Below are positions 28,770-38,583 of a DNA stretch of 64,000 nt, one piece after another. Positions within the stretch are counted from its first letter, which is position 1. Every line of letters begins with the position of its first letter. The translations under genes were made by a program, and so were the position numbers. Origin of the DNA: a bacterium (GTDB taxonomy: Bacteria > Bacillota > Bacilli > Lactobacillales > Streptococcaceae); assembly GCA_905221085.1 (NCBI GenBank), contig CAJNBT010000004.1:80841-144840 (forward strand). The letters are read 5' to 3'. Below the pieces are notes generated by a model, which worked only from the letters and a program-made list of their open reading frames with translations, was not told where the DNA came from and did no database searches.

Positions 28770-29708
28770 TTATTTGTTTAAGTAAGGCAGTAGATAGCCA
28801 TATCCTTCCTCTTCCATCTCATCCTTGGCCACAAAGCGCAAGGATGCAGAATTAATACAGTAACGAAGGCCACCTAACTCCCGAGGGCCATCTGTGAAAA
28901 CATGACCCAAGTGAGCATTTCCTGACCGAGAACGAACCTCGATTCGCTCCATTCCATGACTCAGGTCCTTGTAATAGTGAATCAACTCTTTGGAAATTGG
29001 ACGGCTAAAACTTGGCCAACCACATCCTGAGGCAAACTTATCCTTAGCAAAAAAGAGTGGCTCACCTGTCGTAATATCCACATAAATCCCTTCTTCAAAG
29101 GTTTGGTCATAGGCATTGGTAAATGGAGCCTCCGTAGCAGCTTCTTGGGTAACACGATAGGATTCTTCGGTTAAGCTTTTCTTTAACACCTCTTGACTAG
29201 GCTTTTCATAGTTAGAGGCATCAATCAATGGCTTCTCAGCATCTGCCACATCGATATGACAATAACCAGAAGGATTCTTCTTAAGATAGTCTTGGTGGTA
29301 GTCCTCAGCCAGAATGTAATGACGTAGTTTCTCCACCTCTACTGCAATCTTTCGCCCAAGCATGCGCTCCTGCTCCTGAACCACTGTGTAGATAGCTGGC
29401 AAATCAGCTTCATCTTGGTAATAAATTCCGGTCCGATACTGACGTCCACGGTCATTCCCTTGTTGATTGACTGATAATGGATCAATAACACGGAAATAAT
29501 AAAGTAAAATCTCTCTAAGTGACACTGCCTTCTCATCGTAAATCACTTGAACCGTTTCTGCATGGTCTGTTTCTTGGAGCAACTGGTAATTGGTCGTTTC
29601 GACTTGACCATTAGCGTAGCCAACACTGGTTGCTAGCACTCCAGAAATACGTGAAAAATACTCCTCTAGGCCCCAAAAACAACCACCTGCTAAATAAATT
29701 TCTGCCAT
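28770..29708 (-). CDS. msrAB: Fused methionine sulfoxide reductase MsrA-MsrB
   Basis: Repairs both S- and R-methionine sulfoxide. 312 residues: MsrA domain with catalytic Cys10 in GGCFWG, then MsrB from about residue 165 with [16 protein letters not shown] and catalytic Cys284 in [11 protein letters not shown]. No signal peptide or membrane anchor is present, so this is the cytoplasmic copy. The ATG start follows AGGAG. It is downstream of the hom-thrB unit but separated by a terminator. Confidence 0.95.
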   Translation of the reverse strand: MAEIYLAGGCFWGLEEYFSRISGVLATSVGYANGQVETTNYQLLQETDHAETVQVIYDEKAVSLREILLYYFRVIDPLSVNQQGNDRGRQYRTGIYYQDEADLPAIYTVVQEQERMLGRKIAVEVEKLRHYILAEDYHQDYLKKNPSGYCHIDVADAEKPLIDASNYEKPSQEVLKKSLTEESYRVTQEAATEAPFTNAYDQTFEEGIYVDITTGEPLFFAKDKFASGCGWPSFSRPISKELIHYYKDLSHGMERIEVRSRSGNAHLGHVFTDGPRELGGLRYCINSASLRFVAKDEMEEEGYGYLLPYLNK

Positions 29709-29750
29709 CTTTATTTCTCCTTTATCAAGTTTTTAACTCGAATTCTTTTC

Positions 29751-29797
29751 AAAAAAAGGATAGGAAGCCCTCTGGTCAAGAGTTTCCCCATCCTATC
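29751..29797 (-). terminator. hom-thrB terminator
   Basis: Long hairpin on the minus strand (ATAGGATGGGGAA..., TTCCTATCC) followed by TTTTTTT. Confidence 0.85.
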
Positions 29798-29806
29798 TTC
29801 TATTCT

Positions 29807-30676
29807 TTATTTTGCTTCGACACGGACACCTTGAGTATCAACTTTCAAGTCATGAAGTTTTCCTTTGAAAGGTTGCTTTTCCAATTCTGCCTTAATCGCT
29901 GGCATCTTGTCATGAGAAGCCAAAACCATAACTGTCGGCCCAGCACCAGAGAGGTAGGTTGCATAGGCACCATTTTCTTTGGCTACTTGCTTAATCGTCG
30001 CAAATTCTCTCACCAAGTCCTGACGATAGCGTTCGTGGAAGAGGTCTCCCTCAATCGCTTGGCCAGCAGTCACCATGTCTCCTGCCAACAAGGCTGCAAC
30101 CGCCACATTGGCGATAGAACTGGCCGCAACAGCTTCCTTGTAAGACAATTTTTTAGGCAAGACACCACGGCTGTCTCGAGTACGCAATTCATAGTTTGGA
30201 ATGTAGGCTAGGAAATCACACTCTGGGAAGTCTGCTACGATAGCAGAGACTTGACCCTCAACGGAACTTGCAATAACGAGATTACCATAAATGGCTGGAG
30301 CCACATTGTCAGGATGTCCTTCAATCTTGGTCGCTAACTGCAATTTTTCATGGTCTGACAAGTTGAGCTGGCCCAGTTGGTTGGCTAGTTCAATTCCAGC
30401 AACAATAACCGAGCTGGAAGAACCCAAACCACGCGCCAAGGGAACATCACTGGTCATTTTCAAGCGTCTTGGTTGTAAATCTGGTGCAATTTGCAAAGCG
30501 ATTTTGAGCAAGAGATTACGCTCGTCATGTGGAATCCATTTGCCAATCTGGTGTTCAATCAACCACTCATCTCGTTCTTCGCAGACCTCGATTTGAAGGT
30601 ACTTGGTTACAGCTACACCGACCGAGTCAAAACCTGGCCCTATATTGGCACTGGTTGCAGGTACAATAATCTTCAT
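29807..30676 (-). CDS. thrB: Homoserine kinase
   Basis: GHMP-family kinase that phosphorylates homoserine for threonine synthesis. 289 residues: N-terminal [25 protein letters not shown] loop [15 protein letters not shown] (near 88-102) and C-terminal [13 protein letters not shown] are present. It begins 1 nt after the hom stop, so hom and thrB form an operon. Threonine synthase is not in the window. Confidence 0.96.
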   Translation of the reverse strand: MKIIVPATSANIGPGFDSVGVAVTKYLQIEVCEERDEWLIEHQIGKWIPHDERNLLLKIALQIAPDLQPRRLKMTSDVPLARGLGSSSSVIVAGIELANQLGQLNLSDHEKLQLATKIEGHPDNVAPAIYGNLVIASSVEGQVSAIVADFPECDFLAYIPNYELRTRDSRGVLPKKLSYKEAVAASSIANVAVAALLAGDMVTAGQAIEGDLFHERYRQDLVREFATIKQVAKENGAYATYLSGAGPTVMVLASHDKMPAIKAELEKQPFKGKLHDLKVDTQGVRVEAK

Positions 30677-30677
30677 C

Positions 30678-31964
30678 TTATTCTCCTAGCACCTTGAAGG
30701 TATTCAAGAGGTCGAATTCTGAAACCTTCTTCAATTCAGCTGAGACATTTTCAAGCTGGGCTTTATTAATCTTGTGTGTAATGATCACAACACGCGCCTT
30801 GTCACCTTCTTTTCCATCTTGGAGGATTTGCTTGAAGGAAATATCTTGAGCATTAAAGATTTCAGCCAACTTCAAGACCTGACCTTTTGAGTCTGGAGCC
30901 AAGATTGAGAAATAGTAGTTTGCTTTGACATCTTCTGGATTTGCCAAGACCAAGTCACGACTGTATTCGTTGAAGTCTTTGCCAATGGTACCATCATTCA
31001 AGCGACGAACGATACGGACAATATCTGCTACAACACTTGTTGCTGTTGGTTTTTGACCCGCACCTGGTCCGTAGTACATAGACTCACCGATACCGATAGA
31101 TTCCACAAAGACAGCGTTCATTACTCCATTCACACTAGCAAGTGGGTGCGCTTTTGGTAGGAAGGTTGGAGTTACTTCTGCAGCAATTCCTGAAGGAGTT
31201 TCCTCAATAGAGCCAACCAATTTCACCACATAGCCAAGTTCTTGAGCTACAGCTACATCTTCTGGTGTGATATTGCGGATTCCCTTGTGGGCTACATCGT
31301 CAAAGGCAACCTTCATTCCAAAGGCAAATTGACTCAAAATCACCATCTTGTAAGCTGCATCAATCCCATCTACGTCATTTGTAGGGTCACTTTCTGCAAA
31401 ACCTAGTCTTTGTGCTTCTGCAAGAGCATCATCGTAAGACCAACCTTCTTCCACCATCTTGGTCATCATGAAGTTAGAAGTTCCATTGACTACACCCAAT
31501 ACGCGAGTGATTTTATCAGAAGCTAATGAATTTGCTAGAGTACGAAGAATTGGAATCCCACCAGCTACTGCTGCTTCGTAGTAAAGTGCTACCTTGTTAG
31601 CTTTAGCGATTTCTAACAATTCTGCGCCATGGACAGCCAAAAGGTCCTTGTTGGCAGTAACAACGTGTTTCCCAGCTTCCAAGGCACGAGTGATAAAAGT
31701 CTTAGCAGGCTCGATACGCCCCATCAACTCCACTACGATCGTAATGTCTTGGTCTGACAAAATATCATCCACATTGGTTACAAAGTTAAAGTCATTTCCT
31801 GCTGCAAGCAAGCGATTCTTTTCATCTTCATCCTTGACCAATACCTTGGCAACTTCAATCTCTGAATGTGCTGATTGATTGATTTTTTCTCCATTTTCCT
31901 TTAGGAGGAAAGGCACACCACTTGCAACGGTACCAAATCCTAGTAAAGCAATTTTAACTGTCAT
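30678..31964 (-). CDS. hom: Homoserine dehydrogenase
   Basis: Reduces aspartate semialdehyde to homoserine, feeding threonine and methionine. 428 residues from the ATG at 31962-31964 behind GAGGAG. N-terminal NAD(P) fold ([17 protein letters not shown]), catalytic core ([26 protein letters not shown]) and a C-terminal ACT domain from about residue 350 ([21 protein letters not shown]) likely for threonine feedback. First gene of hom-thrB. Confidence 0.96.
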   Translation of the reverse strand: MTVKIALLGFGTVASGVPFLLKENGEKINQSAHSEIEVAKVLVKDEDEKNRLLAAGNDFNFVTNVDDILSDQDITIVVELMGRIEPAKTFITRALEAGKHVVTANKDLLAVHGAELLEIAKANKVALYYEAAVAGGIPILRTLANSLASDKITRVLGVVNGTSNFMMTKMVEEGWSYDDALAEAQRLGFAESDPTNDVDGIDAAYKMVILSQFAFGMKVAFDDVAHKGIRNITPEDVAVAQELGYVVKLVGSIEETPSGIAAEVTPTFLPKAHPLASVNGVMNAVFVESIGIGESMYYGPGAGQKPTATSVVADIVRIVRRLNDGTIGKDFNEYSRDLVLANPEDVKANYYFSILAPDSKGQVLKLAEIFNAQDISFKQILQDGKEGDKARVVIITHKINKAQLENVSAELKKVSEFDLLNTFKVLGE

Positions 31965-31995
31965 GTTTGTCTCCTCGAAATTTTCTAATATAGCC

Positions 31996-32001
31996 ATTAT
32001 A
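31996..32001 (-). promoter_or_regulatory. hom-thrB promoter (-10)
   Basis: Minus-strand TATAAT with an upstream TG (extended -10), about 32 bp before hom. The -35 is weak. Confidence 0.5.
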
Positions 32002-32053
32002 ACAGAATTTTGTGAAAATTCCTATCATAGTAAATCACTATTTCAGTATAAAA

Positions 32054-32085
32054 AGAAAAAAACGAATCAAACGATTCGCTCTTCC
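32054..32085 (-). terminator. mecA terminator
   Basis: GCGAATC-GTTT-GATTCGT followed by a run of seven T residues on the minus strand. Confidence 0.8.
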
Positions 32086-32115
32086 TAAAATCTAGAAATA
32101 ATTTTCCAGAAATGA

Positions 32116-32853
32116 TTATCCAATCTTTTGTAGATTAATCACTGCATCGTGATTGATCAAGACTTGGCCATACTCTTGTAAGACTGAACGACTGATATCA
32201 CTATCGTCTGCAAACTCGCGCATACGAGCCAACAGCCAAGCTGGATATGGACTTGGATGATTTTCAATATCCACTAAAATGGTCAAATAATAGCGCTCAT
32301 TCATCTTGTAGAGTTCAGAAGTTTCCATCTCAAAAGTCACTGTCTTTGAAAAAGCCACCAAATCAGCTAACTTAGAAAAAGAAAGGATGTAGTAGATGTA
32401 AGGCTCTTTCTTGCTTTCAACTTCTTGTTCAGCCTGCTCCTGCTCTTCTTCCCTGGCTTCTACTTGCTCTAGAGATTGAATCGCTTCAATATCATCCTTG
32501 GTTTTGTCTGCGATGCTTTTTTCTAAGGTTTTGATAAATTCATCTGGCGACATTTGAGCCAATTCTTCCATATCTGGCAAATCCGATAAATCTTCAAAAT
32601 CTAAATTTTGGTCAATCTTTGATTTGGTTACAAAGACATCGACCTTATCAGGTTTTGGAGTCACACGGAAGCTCAACATGCCTGTATCCAGAAAGCTATC
32701 CGGCATCTCTAACTCATCCAAGATAGCATAAAAGAACTCTTCTGTTTTTTCTTGAGGAACGAGAAAGTCAGCAATCTCCATTCCTCGATCCATCAAATCT
32801 TCCAAAGACATCGTGATTTTTAAAGTAGTATCACTAATTTGTTTCATTTTCAT
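32116..32853 (-). CDS. mecA: Adaptor protein MecA
   Basis: Adaptor that delivers substrates to ClpC-ClpP; in streptococci it restrains competence by targeting ComX. 245 residues from the ATG at 32851-32853 (MKMKQISDTTLKITMSLEDLMDRG). The N-terminal substrate-binding region, a Glu/Gln-rich linker (EAREEEQEQAEQEVESKKEP, about residues 140-160) and a C-terminal ClpC-binding fold (YYILSFSKLADLVAF...) are visible. Immediately upstream of mecA transcriptionally there is only the glycan locus terminator. Confidence 0.95.
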   Translation of the reverse strand: MKMKQISDTTLKITMSLEDLMDRGMEIADFLVPQEKTEEFFYAILDELEMPDSFLDTGMLSFRVTPKPDKVDVFVTKSKIDQNLDFEDLSDLPDMEELAQMSPDEFIKTLEKSIADKTKDDIEAIQSLEQVEAREEEQEQAEQEVESKKEPYIYYILSFSKLADLVAFSKTVTFEMETSELYKMNERYYLTILVDIENHPSPYPAWLLARMREFADDSDISRSVLQEYGQVLINHDAVINLQKIG

Positions 32854-32995
32854 TGCTAGTAACCTCATACTTTCAGTTCTATCTATTATACTAGATTTTT
32901 ACGATTTTATCAAAAGAAGGCTTCTCTGTCGGGATAGATTTTCCCTAGGGTAACTTCTGTAGAAGACTCTAAAAGAAAATTTCTGCAGACAAATA

Positions 32996-33036
32996 GAAAA
33001 AGCCTTCAAAATCGGCTCTTGTCCGACTTTGAAGAC
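32996..33036 (-). terminator. Terminator of the glycan cluster
   Basis: Minus-strand GTCTTCAAAGTCGG and CCGATTTTGAAGGC arms with a 7-nt loop and TTTTT tail, just after the last gene of the cluster. Confidence 0.85.
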
Positions 33037-33053
33037 CTAATGCATCAGAATGC

Positions 33054-34088
33054 TTATAATTTAAAGGTTGCTACACCGAGGATAGAACGATTTAAGTTTC
33101 GAAGAATTTGAAGACTTTGCTCAAATTTCTTATAACGAGTTACTCCGTATTCTTCAACAAGAAGGACTGTATCTCTTTCCAAAAGAGATGATACATCTTG
33201 TAAATCTACAAAATGCATTCCTTTTAAAGCCTCTTGACTCTGTTTCAATTTATCTAGGATAGCTTTATTTGAGCTAACGATGGTCAATTCCTGTCCAGCA
33301 TTTTTGTATGACAAGACATCTGCTAGGTTAGCAATTGTTGTAATCTCTGTTACAAAATCAATTTGATATTGAGAAAAATCACCTGTTCTATTGATTGTTG
33401 GATTAAAGAGATAAATCAACACATTTCCCATTACAACCAAAATCACACAGACTACTCCAATAACAACTAAACGGAGAATCAAATTCTTCATATTCAATCC
33501 AAGCGCTGTCTCACCATTTGCATTCAATTCTTTAGAATTGATGGTTTCCAATTTTTCAATTTTTACATTTGCATAAGTGTGTTTAAATTTCTCAATCAAT
33601 CCATCAATTTTTCGCTCCAACAAGTCATTAGCATCTTTACTTGGTGTCAAAATTTTCACACCAACCCCTGCATCGTCAATCATATAGTAAACAGTCAGTT
33701 TTTTCCACCAATAGTCATTCGTTGAATTTTTCAAGGTTGTTTCGGTCGTATCCAATTCACTGGCAATTTTTTTCAACTCACTGGGCTCTACATCATTGAA
33801 AAGATAAGCTCCATTCAAATTACCATCAATCAATTTCCCATAAAAATCACTATAGCCACCAATTTGATGATTCAAAATCGTTTTGGCTGAGTCTTCTGGA
33901 GGAGTGATTTTATAGCTAAGATAAGTTGAATAACTTGTTGTGTCTTTGACAGTATTTTTATTCTTAACTGCTTTAATTGTAAATGGTACAGCAATAAGAG
34001 CAAATAAAGCGATGAGAGCTAAAATATTTGTTTTTCGTTTTTTGTAAAGATTTGCAAATAAATCAGCTACTGAATAATGTTCAAACAT
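33054..34088 (-). CDS. Wzz-like polysaccharide chain-length/co-polymerase protein
   Basis: 344 residues with two membrane helices (about 22-42 and 205-232) around an extracellular loop, the Wzz/CapA topology. N-terminus: HYSVADLFANLYKKRKTNILAL. After the second helix a proline-containing segment (IYLFNPTINRTGDF) and a cytoplasmic part of about 105 residues follow. That part ends DTVLLVEEYGVTRYKKFEQSLQILRNLNRSILGVATF, recalling the end of a bacterial tyrosine-kinase domain without its Walker A. Last gene of the five-gene cluster, overlapping the Wzy-like gene by 8 nt. Role in chain-length control is inferred. Confidence 0.72.
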   Translation of the reverse strand: MFEHYSVADLFANLYKKRKTNILALIALFALIAVPFTIKAVKNKNTVKDTTSYSTYLSYKITPPEDSAKTILNHQIGGYSDFYGKLIDGNLNGAYLFNDVEPSELKKIASELDTTETTLKNSTNDYWWKKLTVYYMIDDAGVGVKILTPSKDANDLLERKIDGLIEKFKHTYANVKIEKLETINSKELNANGETALGLNMKNLILRLVVIGVVCVILVVMGNVLIYLFNPTINRTGDFSQYQIDFVTEITTIANLADVLSYKNAGQELTIVSSNKAILDKLKQSQEALKGMHFVDLQDVSSLLERDTVLLVEEYGVTRYKKFEQSLQILRNLNRSILGVATFKL

Positions 34089-35550
34089 GATTTTTTTCTC
34101 CTTTGTTTAGTAGATACTGGTTCTCTTTTGTAAGCATTTTCGCTACGAATAGAATCACAAGAACAATTCCCCAGAATTGCATTGTAAATAAATTGAAGAA
34201 ACTTTCTGAAAAGCTACTTCTTGGCATAAAGAATAGATTATTCAAGATGAGTAGGGACAAGGCAAATAGGATTGTTCTTGAACGATAGGCTACTTGCAGC
34301 ATGGCTATGAATAGCATACCTAGCAAGAGACTAAGTAGAAAGACTCCTATCATGCCATAGTCTGTATACAACTCCATGATATAACTACTTCCGATACCAT
34401 GTCCTTTCAAGTATTCCTTGTTCAAAACAAGATAGGATAGATTGTGGGCATAACTATTACTATCAATAGCTAGCTCCACACTATTGGTTATATGCTCAAA
34501 GGCTTTTCCTCCGAAAATAGCCCCTAAACTTCCCCTTGCAAAATAATCAAGAACAGGACCAAAAGTAAAATTACGGAAATCTCTGTAAGGGAGGCTACTG
34601 TTAAATAGAAAACCTCGAGCCAGAACTCCAAAACTGGTTCCTTGTTTATAGATAAAGTCAAGCAAGATATCCCAGAAACCTGTATGGGAAACCTGGACAT
34701 TATCCCGTACATAGTTGAGCACTCCCATCGCTAACATGAGAATAGGAGAACCAACAAAAATCGCTAACTTTTCTTTAAACCCAATCCATTTTCCTTTTTC
34801 AGTTTGCTCCCGCATAAAGTAATAAACAAAAGCAAATAAAATACTTAAAATAAAGGGATTTCGTGTCCCGATTGCCAAATGAATAGTATTAGCTGCAATA
34901 AAGGAGAAAAGCACTGCTGTGGCCTGCAATTTCTTTGGCTTGGTTGCCAGATACATACACATTGCGTAGACCGTAAAAGTAGACAAAATGTAGGTAAAAT
35001 AAGGCAGTTTACTTTCAAAATTTGCATAGTAGGCATAGTAGGAAGTCTGCAAGCGATACAGGAGCCGTTCGAATAAACGAATGAAATAGAAAGGATAGGT
35101 TAAAAGAAAAACTCCTAGCGAAACAAAGCGCAACCGCTTAATATAGACCTCTTTTAGAGAATTTCCTATCTTTGGTACTTTTATTTTTTTCCTAGCTATG
35201 AAATAACGAGCCAGGATGCCTCCTGTCGTCAAGCCCAGAATCGAAACCATGACAACTATAAAGGCAAAACGATAAGCTATTGGATGATAGGTATCCAAAG
35301 CACCATCCCTAAAATAATCAATGGTCGGTCTTGATACTAGAAAGATAAAAATAGTTAAAAAGAAAATAAAATGGATTAAGTAATACTTGATATCATTCCA
35401 ACAAGCAATTAAGCTACTAACCAGTAAGAACAATAAAGTAGAAAGCAAGTTAACATTGTTATTATTAAACAGATACACAATTCCACTTACTAGCGTCAAG
35501 GCATAGCTGACTATAGTCAAACTAAATAACAATCGTTTTCCATCAATCAC
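34081..35550 (-). CDS. Wzy-like polysaccharide polymerase/O-antigen ligase-type membrane protein
   Basis: 489-residue membrane protein with about twelve hydrophobic helices. A large central loop (residues about 260-390) includes YVRDNVQVSHTGFWDILLDF, a typical polymerase feature, and a late GHGIGSSYIMELYTDYGMIGVF that is characteristic of O-antigen polymerase/ligase families. The start is GTG at 35548-35550 behind GGGGGTGA; no ATG fits. It lies between a GT2 gene and the Wzz-like gene, so polymerisation of an unlinked surface glycan is the best inference. Confidence 0.78.
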   Translation of the reverse strand: MIDGKRLLFSLTIVSYALTLVSGIVYLFNNNNVNLLSTLLFLLVSSLIACWNDIKYYLIHFIFFLTIFIFLVSRPTIDYFRDGALDTYHPIAYRFAFIVVMVSILGLTTGGILARYFIARKKIKVPKIGNSLKEVYIKRLRFVSLGVFLLTYPFYFIRLFERLLYRLQTSYYAYYANFESKLPYFTYILSTFTVYAMCMYLATKPKKLQATAVLFSFIAANTIHLAIGTRNPFILSILFAFVYYFMREQTEKGKWIGFKEKLAIFVGSPILMLAMGVLNYVRDNVQVSHTGFWDILLDFIYKQGTSFGVLARGFLFNSSLPYRDFRNFTFGPVLDYFARGSLGAIFGGKAFEHITNSVELAIDSNSYAHNLSYLVLNKEYLKGHGIGSSYIMELYTDYGMIGVFLLSLLLGMLFIAMLQVAYRSRTILFALSLLILNNLFFMPRSSFSESFFNLFTMQFWGIVLVILFVAKMLTKENQYLLNKGEKNHV

Positions 35551-35565
35551 TTGCTCACCCCCGTT

Positions 35566-36552
35566 CTAATGTAATTTTTTAGATTTTTCAATATTTTTCA
35601 GTAATAAAAATCGGTATAAGGAAATATTTATGAATAGAGCTAAGGCACTAATTCTTCTCCCCTTACGGAAAATTGAATTCCTAGAAATAGCAAGGGCATG
35701 GCCTTTTAAAAAACGATGAATCTGGGAATAGGCTTCAAACTGTTTATACTGATCATCTAACAACATCTTATCCAGAATAAAGAAGTGGGCATAGGCCAAT
35801 CTGAAAAAAGCGACCTCTTTCAAATCAGGATAGTTCTTCATAACTTCATTATAAAACTTTTGGTAGATATCAATATAGGCTAAATCCTTTTCTGCATAAG
35901 GTTTAGTCGTAATACTATCCCCTCTATGGAAATAGTAATAATAGGGTTTAGTATTAACCACATACTTCTTAGCCAACTTAATCAAATCAAAATGGTAATA
36001 GGCATCTTCGTAAATCAATCCCTTAGGAAAGGATAGGGCAGTTGCAATCTCTCTCTTGATTAGTTTATTGCAAATCGTTCCAGGAATTTTTTCACCTATG
36101 AGGTATTCCCTTAAAAATGTTTGAGAATCACAGACAAAATAGTCATCCTGATTGGCTGATTGTGGGCTTTCATCATTAGCATAGACATTCATGACACCAC
36201 AGCTCGAAACATCGGCATCTTCTTGAATTAATTGCTCATATAAACTCTGAATCATGTCTGGATGGATATAATCATCTGAGTCAATAAAAATCAGATAATC
36301 CCCCTGAGCCTGCTTCATTCCATCATTTCGTGCTTGCGACAATCCTTCGTTCTTTTTATGAAGCACTGACACCCTATCATCTTGTTCAGCGATTGAATCA
36401 CACAAGCGACCACTTTCATCTGTTGCTCCATCATCAACAAGAATGATTTCCAGATTTTGATAGGTCTGCTTCTGAATGGAAGCTATCGATTTTTCTAGGT
36501 ACTGCGCCACATTATAGACTGGCACAATGACACTAACTAATGCAGTTTCCAT
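35566..36552 (-). CDS. Family 2 glycosyltransferase
   Basis: 328-residue GT-A glycosyltransferase. N-terminal VSVIVPVYNVAQYLEKSIASIQKQTY, nucleotide-binding LVDDGATDESG and metal-binding DSDD (residues 91-94) are clear. A C-terminal region of about 100 residues with no membrane helix follows (SIFRKGRRISALALF...). Resembles CpsJ/EpsH-type transferases of capsule loci. The sugar cannot be read from sequence. Spaced 1 nt from the upstream glycosyltransferase gene. Confidence 0.87.
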   Translation of the reverse strand: METALVSVIVPVYNVAQYLEKSIASIQKQTYQNLEIILVDDGATDESGRLCDSIAEQDDRVSVLHKKNEGLSQARNDGMKQAQGDYLIFIDSDDYIHPDMIQSLYEQLIQEDADVSSCGVMNVYANDESPQSANQDDYFVCDSQTFLREYLIGEKIPGTICNKLIKREIATALSFPKGLIYEDAYYHFDLIKLAKKYVVNTKPYYYYFHRGDSITTKPYAEKDLAYIDIYQKFYNEVMKNYPDLKEVAFFRLAYAHFFILDKMLLDDQYKQFEAYSQIHRFLKGHALAISRNSIFRKGRRISALALFINISLYRFLLLKNIEKSKKLH

Positions 36553-36553
36553 A

Positions 36554-37657
36554 CTACTCCTCTAATAGTTTTTCTACTTGTTCGATTTGTTTAGCAATTG
36601 TAAATTGCTGAATGAATTGGCCAGCCTCATTCACAGCGAAGTTTGAGGCAGAAGTCATGTAGTCCGTAATTGCCTGAGCTGCCTCTTGATTGCTCTCAAT
36701 GATTTGGCCAAATCGTCCTTCTTGGGATAATTCCTCAGCCCCTCCAACATCCGTAGAGACAAAAGGAAGTCCCAAACTCAAGGCCTCCACATACACTCCA
36801 GGAAAACCTTCTTGTTTAGACATAGACAAGAGAACTCTCATCTGAGACAAATACTGATAAGGATTTTTTTGATAACCAAGGAAATGTACATAGTCTTCAA
36901 GTTCATACTCTTTGACTCTTTTTTTCAGTTCCTCTTCCATGTCACCAGTCCCTATGAAGTAGAGATGATAGTTTTTTCCCTCTTGGTGCAATAACCGTAT
37001 CACTTCCACCACACGGTCAGAACCCTTATTTTCCTCAATCCGTCCGATAGTACAGATACTTTGAGGCGCAATCTCGATATCAATCTTCTCTTGAGATTTT
37101 TCTAGGATAGTCTTAAAATCATAACCATTGTAGACCGTCTGTAGTTTCGAAGCATAATCTGGATAGACTTCCTTGATAGAATTGCTAGTCTTTTTTGAAA
37201 TTCCTACAATGGTATCCGCAGCATCCAACTGGCGTCTATGTGATTCTCTTTTGGAGCTATCCTTAAGAAATTCTTCAATACTTCCATGAATCCAAGAGAT
37301 TTTCTTGACTTCTTTTCTTTTAGAGAACAACAGTGGTGGATTCATAATGGTAAAAGAAACTTCAACATCATAGTTATCTTTTATAAGTAAGCGACGAGTC
37401 AATCTTGGAAAATAAATTCTCATTCTCCACAAAAAAGCTCGTAACCATCTAGCTTGGCGATAATCTTGAAGGGACTTTAAAATGCCTACATGCTTGGGAA
37501 TAGATTCGTATCCCTTGTCAAAGTGCTCCATTTCAAGAATATCAATATCATACTTTTCTGGATCCAGATTTGAAACAATGGTAGATAGAATCTTCTCTGC
37601 TCCACCCCCGAGAGAAAAAGACCACATAAAAAATAAGATTTTTTTCTTAGCCACCAT
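36554..37657 (-). CDS. Family 4/1 (GT-B) glycosyltransferase
   Basis: 367 residues from the ATG at 37655-37657 (MVAKKKILFFMWSFSLGGGAEKIL) behind AGGGAGA; a longer in-frame start inside licD is rejected. GT-B fold: donor-side segment SICTIGRIEENKGSDRVVEVIRLL and the E-x7-E motif in EGFPGVYVEALSLGLPFVSTDVGGAEE. It overlaps the LicD gene by 11 nt, so it is translationally coupled. Sugar specificity unknown. Confidence 0.87.
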   Translation of the reverse strand: MVAKKKILFFMWSFSLGGGAEKILSTIVSNLDPEKYDIDILEMEHFDKGYESIPKHVGILKSLQDYRQARWLRAFLWRMRIYFPRLTRRLLIKDNYDVEVSFTIMNPPLLFSKRKEVKKISWIHGSIEEFLKDSSKRESHRRQLDAADTIVGISKKTSNSIKEVYPDYASKLQTVYNGYDFKTILEKSQEKIDIEIAPQSICTIGRIEENKGSDRVVEVIRLLHQEGKNYHLYFIGTGDMEEELKKRVKEYELEDYVHFLGYQKNPYQYLSQMRVLLSMSKQEGFPGVYVEALSLGLPFVSTDVGGAEELSQEGRFGQIIESNQEAAQAITDYMTSASNFAVNEAGQFIQQFTIAKQIEQVEKLLEE

Positions 37658-38492
37658 ATTCTCCCTTATATTCTGTATAAGACTTATCCATATCAGCGAC
37701 AACAGCATCATGATGCGGTACTTGCTTATCTGCTGGTGGTGGAGTCATATAATCTCCAAAAGCAGTGCTGAGATAGGCATCATAGCCGACTGGAATAGGC
37801 ATCTCTGTCCCTTCAAATGGTAAAAAAAGATTATCCTCAAAGGAAGCGATTGGATACTTGTTTCTCATGTAGCCAGGGCCTGAGCATAATTCCGTGATTC
37901 CATCGCTCTCAACTAGACCATACTTGGTCATTTCTTTCTCAGCTTTTTTCCAAATGCGATAACGGAGATATTTTGGAGTCACACCCAGTAAAATACGGCT
38001 TCCCCATTTCATAAGTGCACCATGCTTTTCTGGAATAGTTTGGGCACAAAAGAGTGAATAAATCAAAGCCCAACGAACCTGTTTTTTCCGCTCAGCTGGA
38101 TTTTTCGGATAATAATCCAAAGGCAAAACATCCAAGGCCAGACCATGTGGCAAATCCAAATCTTGCTGATAAGGCTTAATACAAGTCGTTTCCTTGTCAC
38201 GAATAGTAATAAAAAGATTGCGGTCGACAAAATCCTTGTTACTCTTTGACAAGAAATAACGCTCATCTGCATAACGAGGCCATAATTCTGCCAATTTTTC
38301 ATAATCCTTACGGGGCATAAAAAAGTCTAGGTCGTCATCCCAAGGAATGAAACCCTTGTTTCGAAGGGCACCAATAGCGCCTCCCCCACAGAGATAGCAA
38401 AGCAAATCATGTTCTTTACAAAAAGCCACAAAATATTCAGCCATCTCCAGACTTCGAGCCTGAATTGCTTTTAAATCAGTCATATTGTTCAT
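37647..38492 (-). CDS. LicD-family phosphotransferase
   Basis: 281-residue LicD/FKTN-like enzyme; family members transfer phosphocholine or another phospho-substituent from a CDP-activated donor to glycans. The hallmark YLCGGGAIGALRNKGFIPWDDDLDFFMPRKDY is near residues 33-65 with Asp52-Asp56, and a second conserved segment DLPHGLALDVLPLDYYP follows. A licD gene outside the lic and capsule loci is notable. First gene of the five-gene cluster. Confidence 0.88.
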   Translation of the reverse strand: MNNMTDLKAIQARSLEMAEYFVAFCKEHDLLCYLCGGGAIGALRNKGFIPWDDDLDFFMPRKDYEKLAELWPRYADERYFLSKSNKDFVDRNLFITIRDKETTCIKPYQQDLDLPHGLALDVLPLDYYPKNPAERKKQVRWALIYSLFCAQTIPEKHGALMKWGSRILLGVTPKYLRYRIWKKAEKEMTKYGLVESDGITELCSGPGYMRNKYPIASFEDNLFLPFEGTEMPIPVGYDAYLSTAFGDYMTPPPADKQVPHHDAVVADMDKSYTEYKGEYGG

Positions 38493-38515
38493 TATTCTTT
38501 CTATCGTATCTTTTC

Positions 38516-38521
38516 ATTATA
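38516..38521 (-). promoter_or_regulatory. Promoter of the glycan cluster (-10)
   Basis: Minus-strand TGGTATAAT (extended -10) about 25 bp before licD; -35 poor. Confidence 0.5.
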
Positions 38522-38583
38522 CCACAAATAAGGGGTGAAAATCTATTAGAGACTGTAAAAAATCAAAGCCTGATTGCTCGGCT

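Noticed and set aside
29630..30211. 193-codon plus-strand frame across msrAB and thrB
   Set aside because: Runs through a terminator and opposite two real genes; chance open frame.
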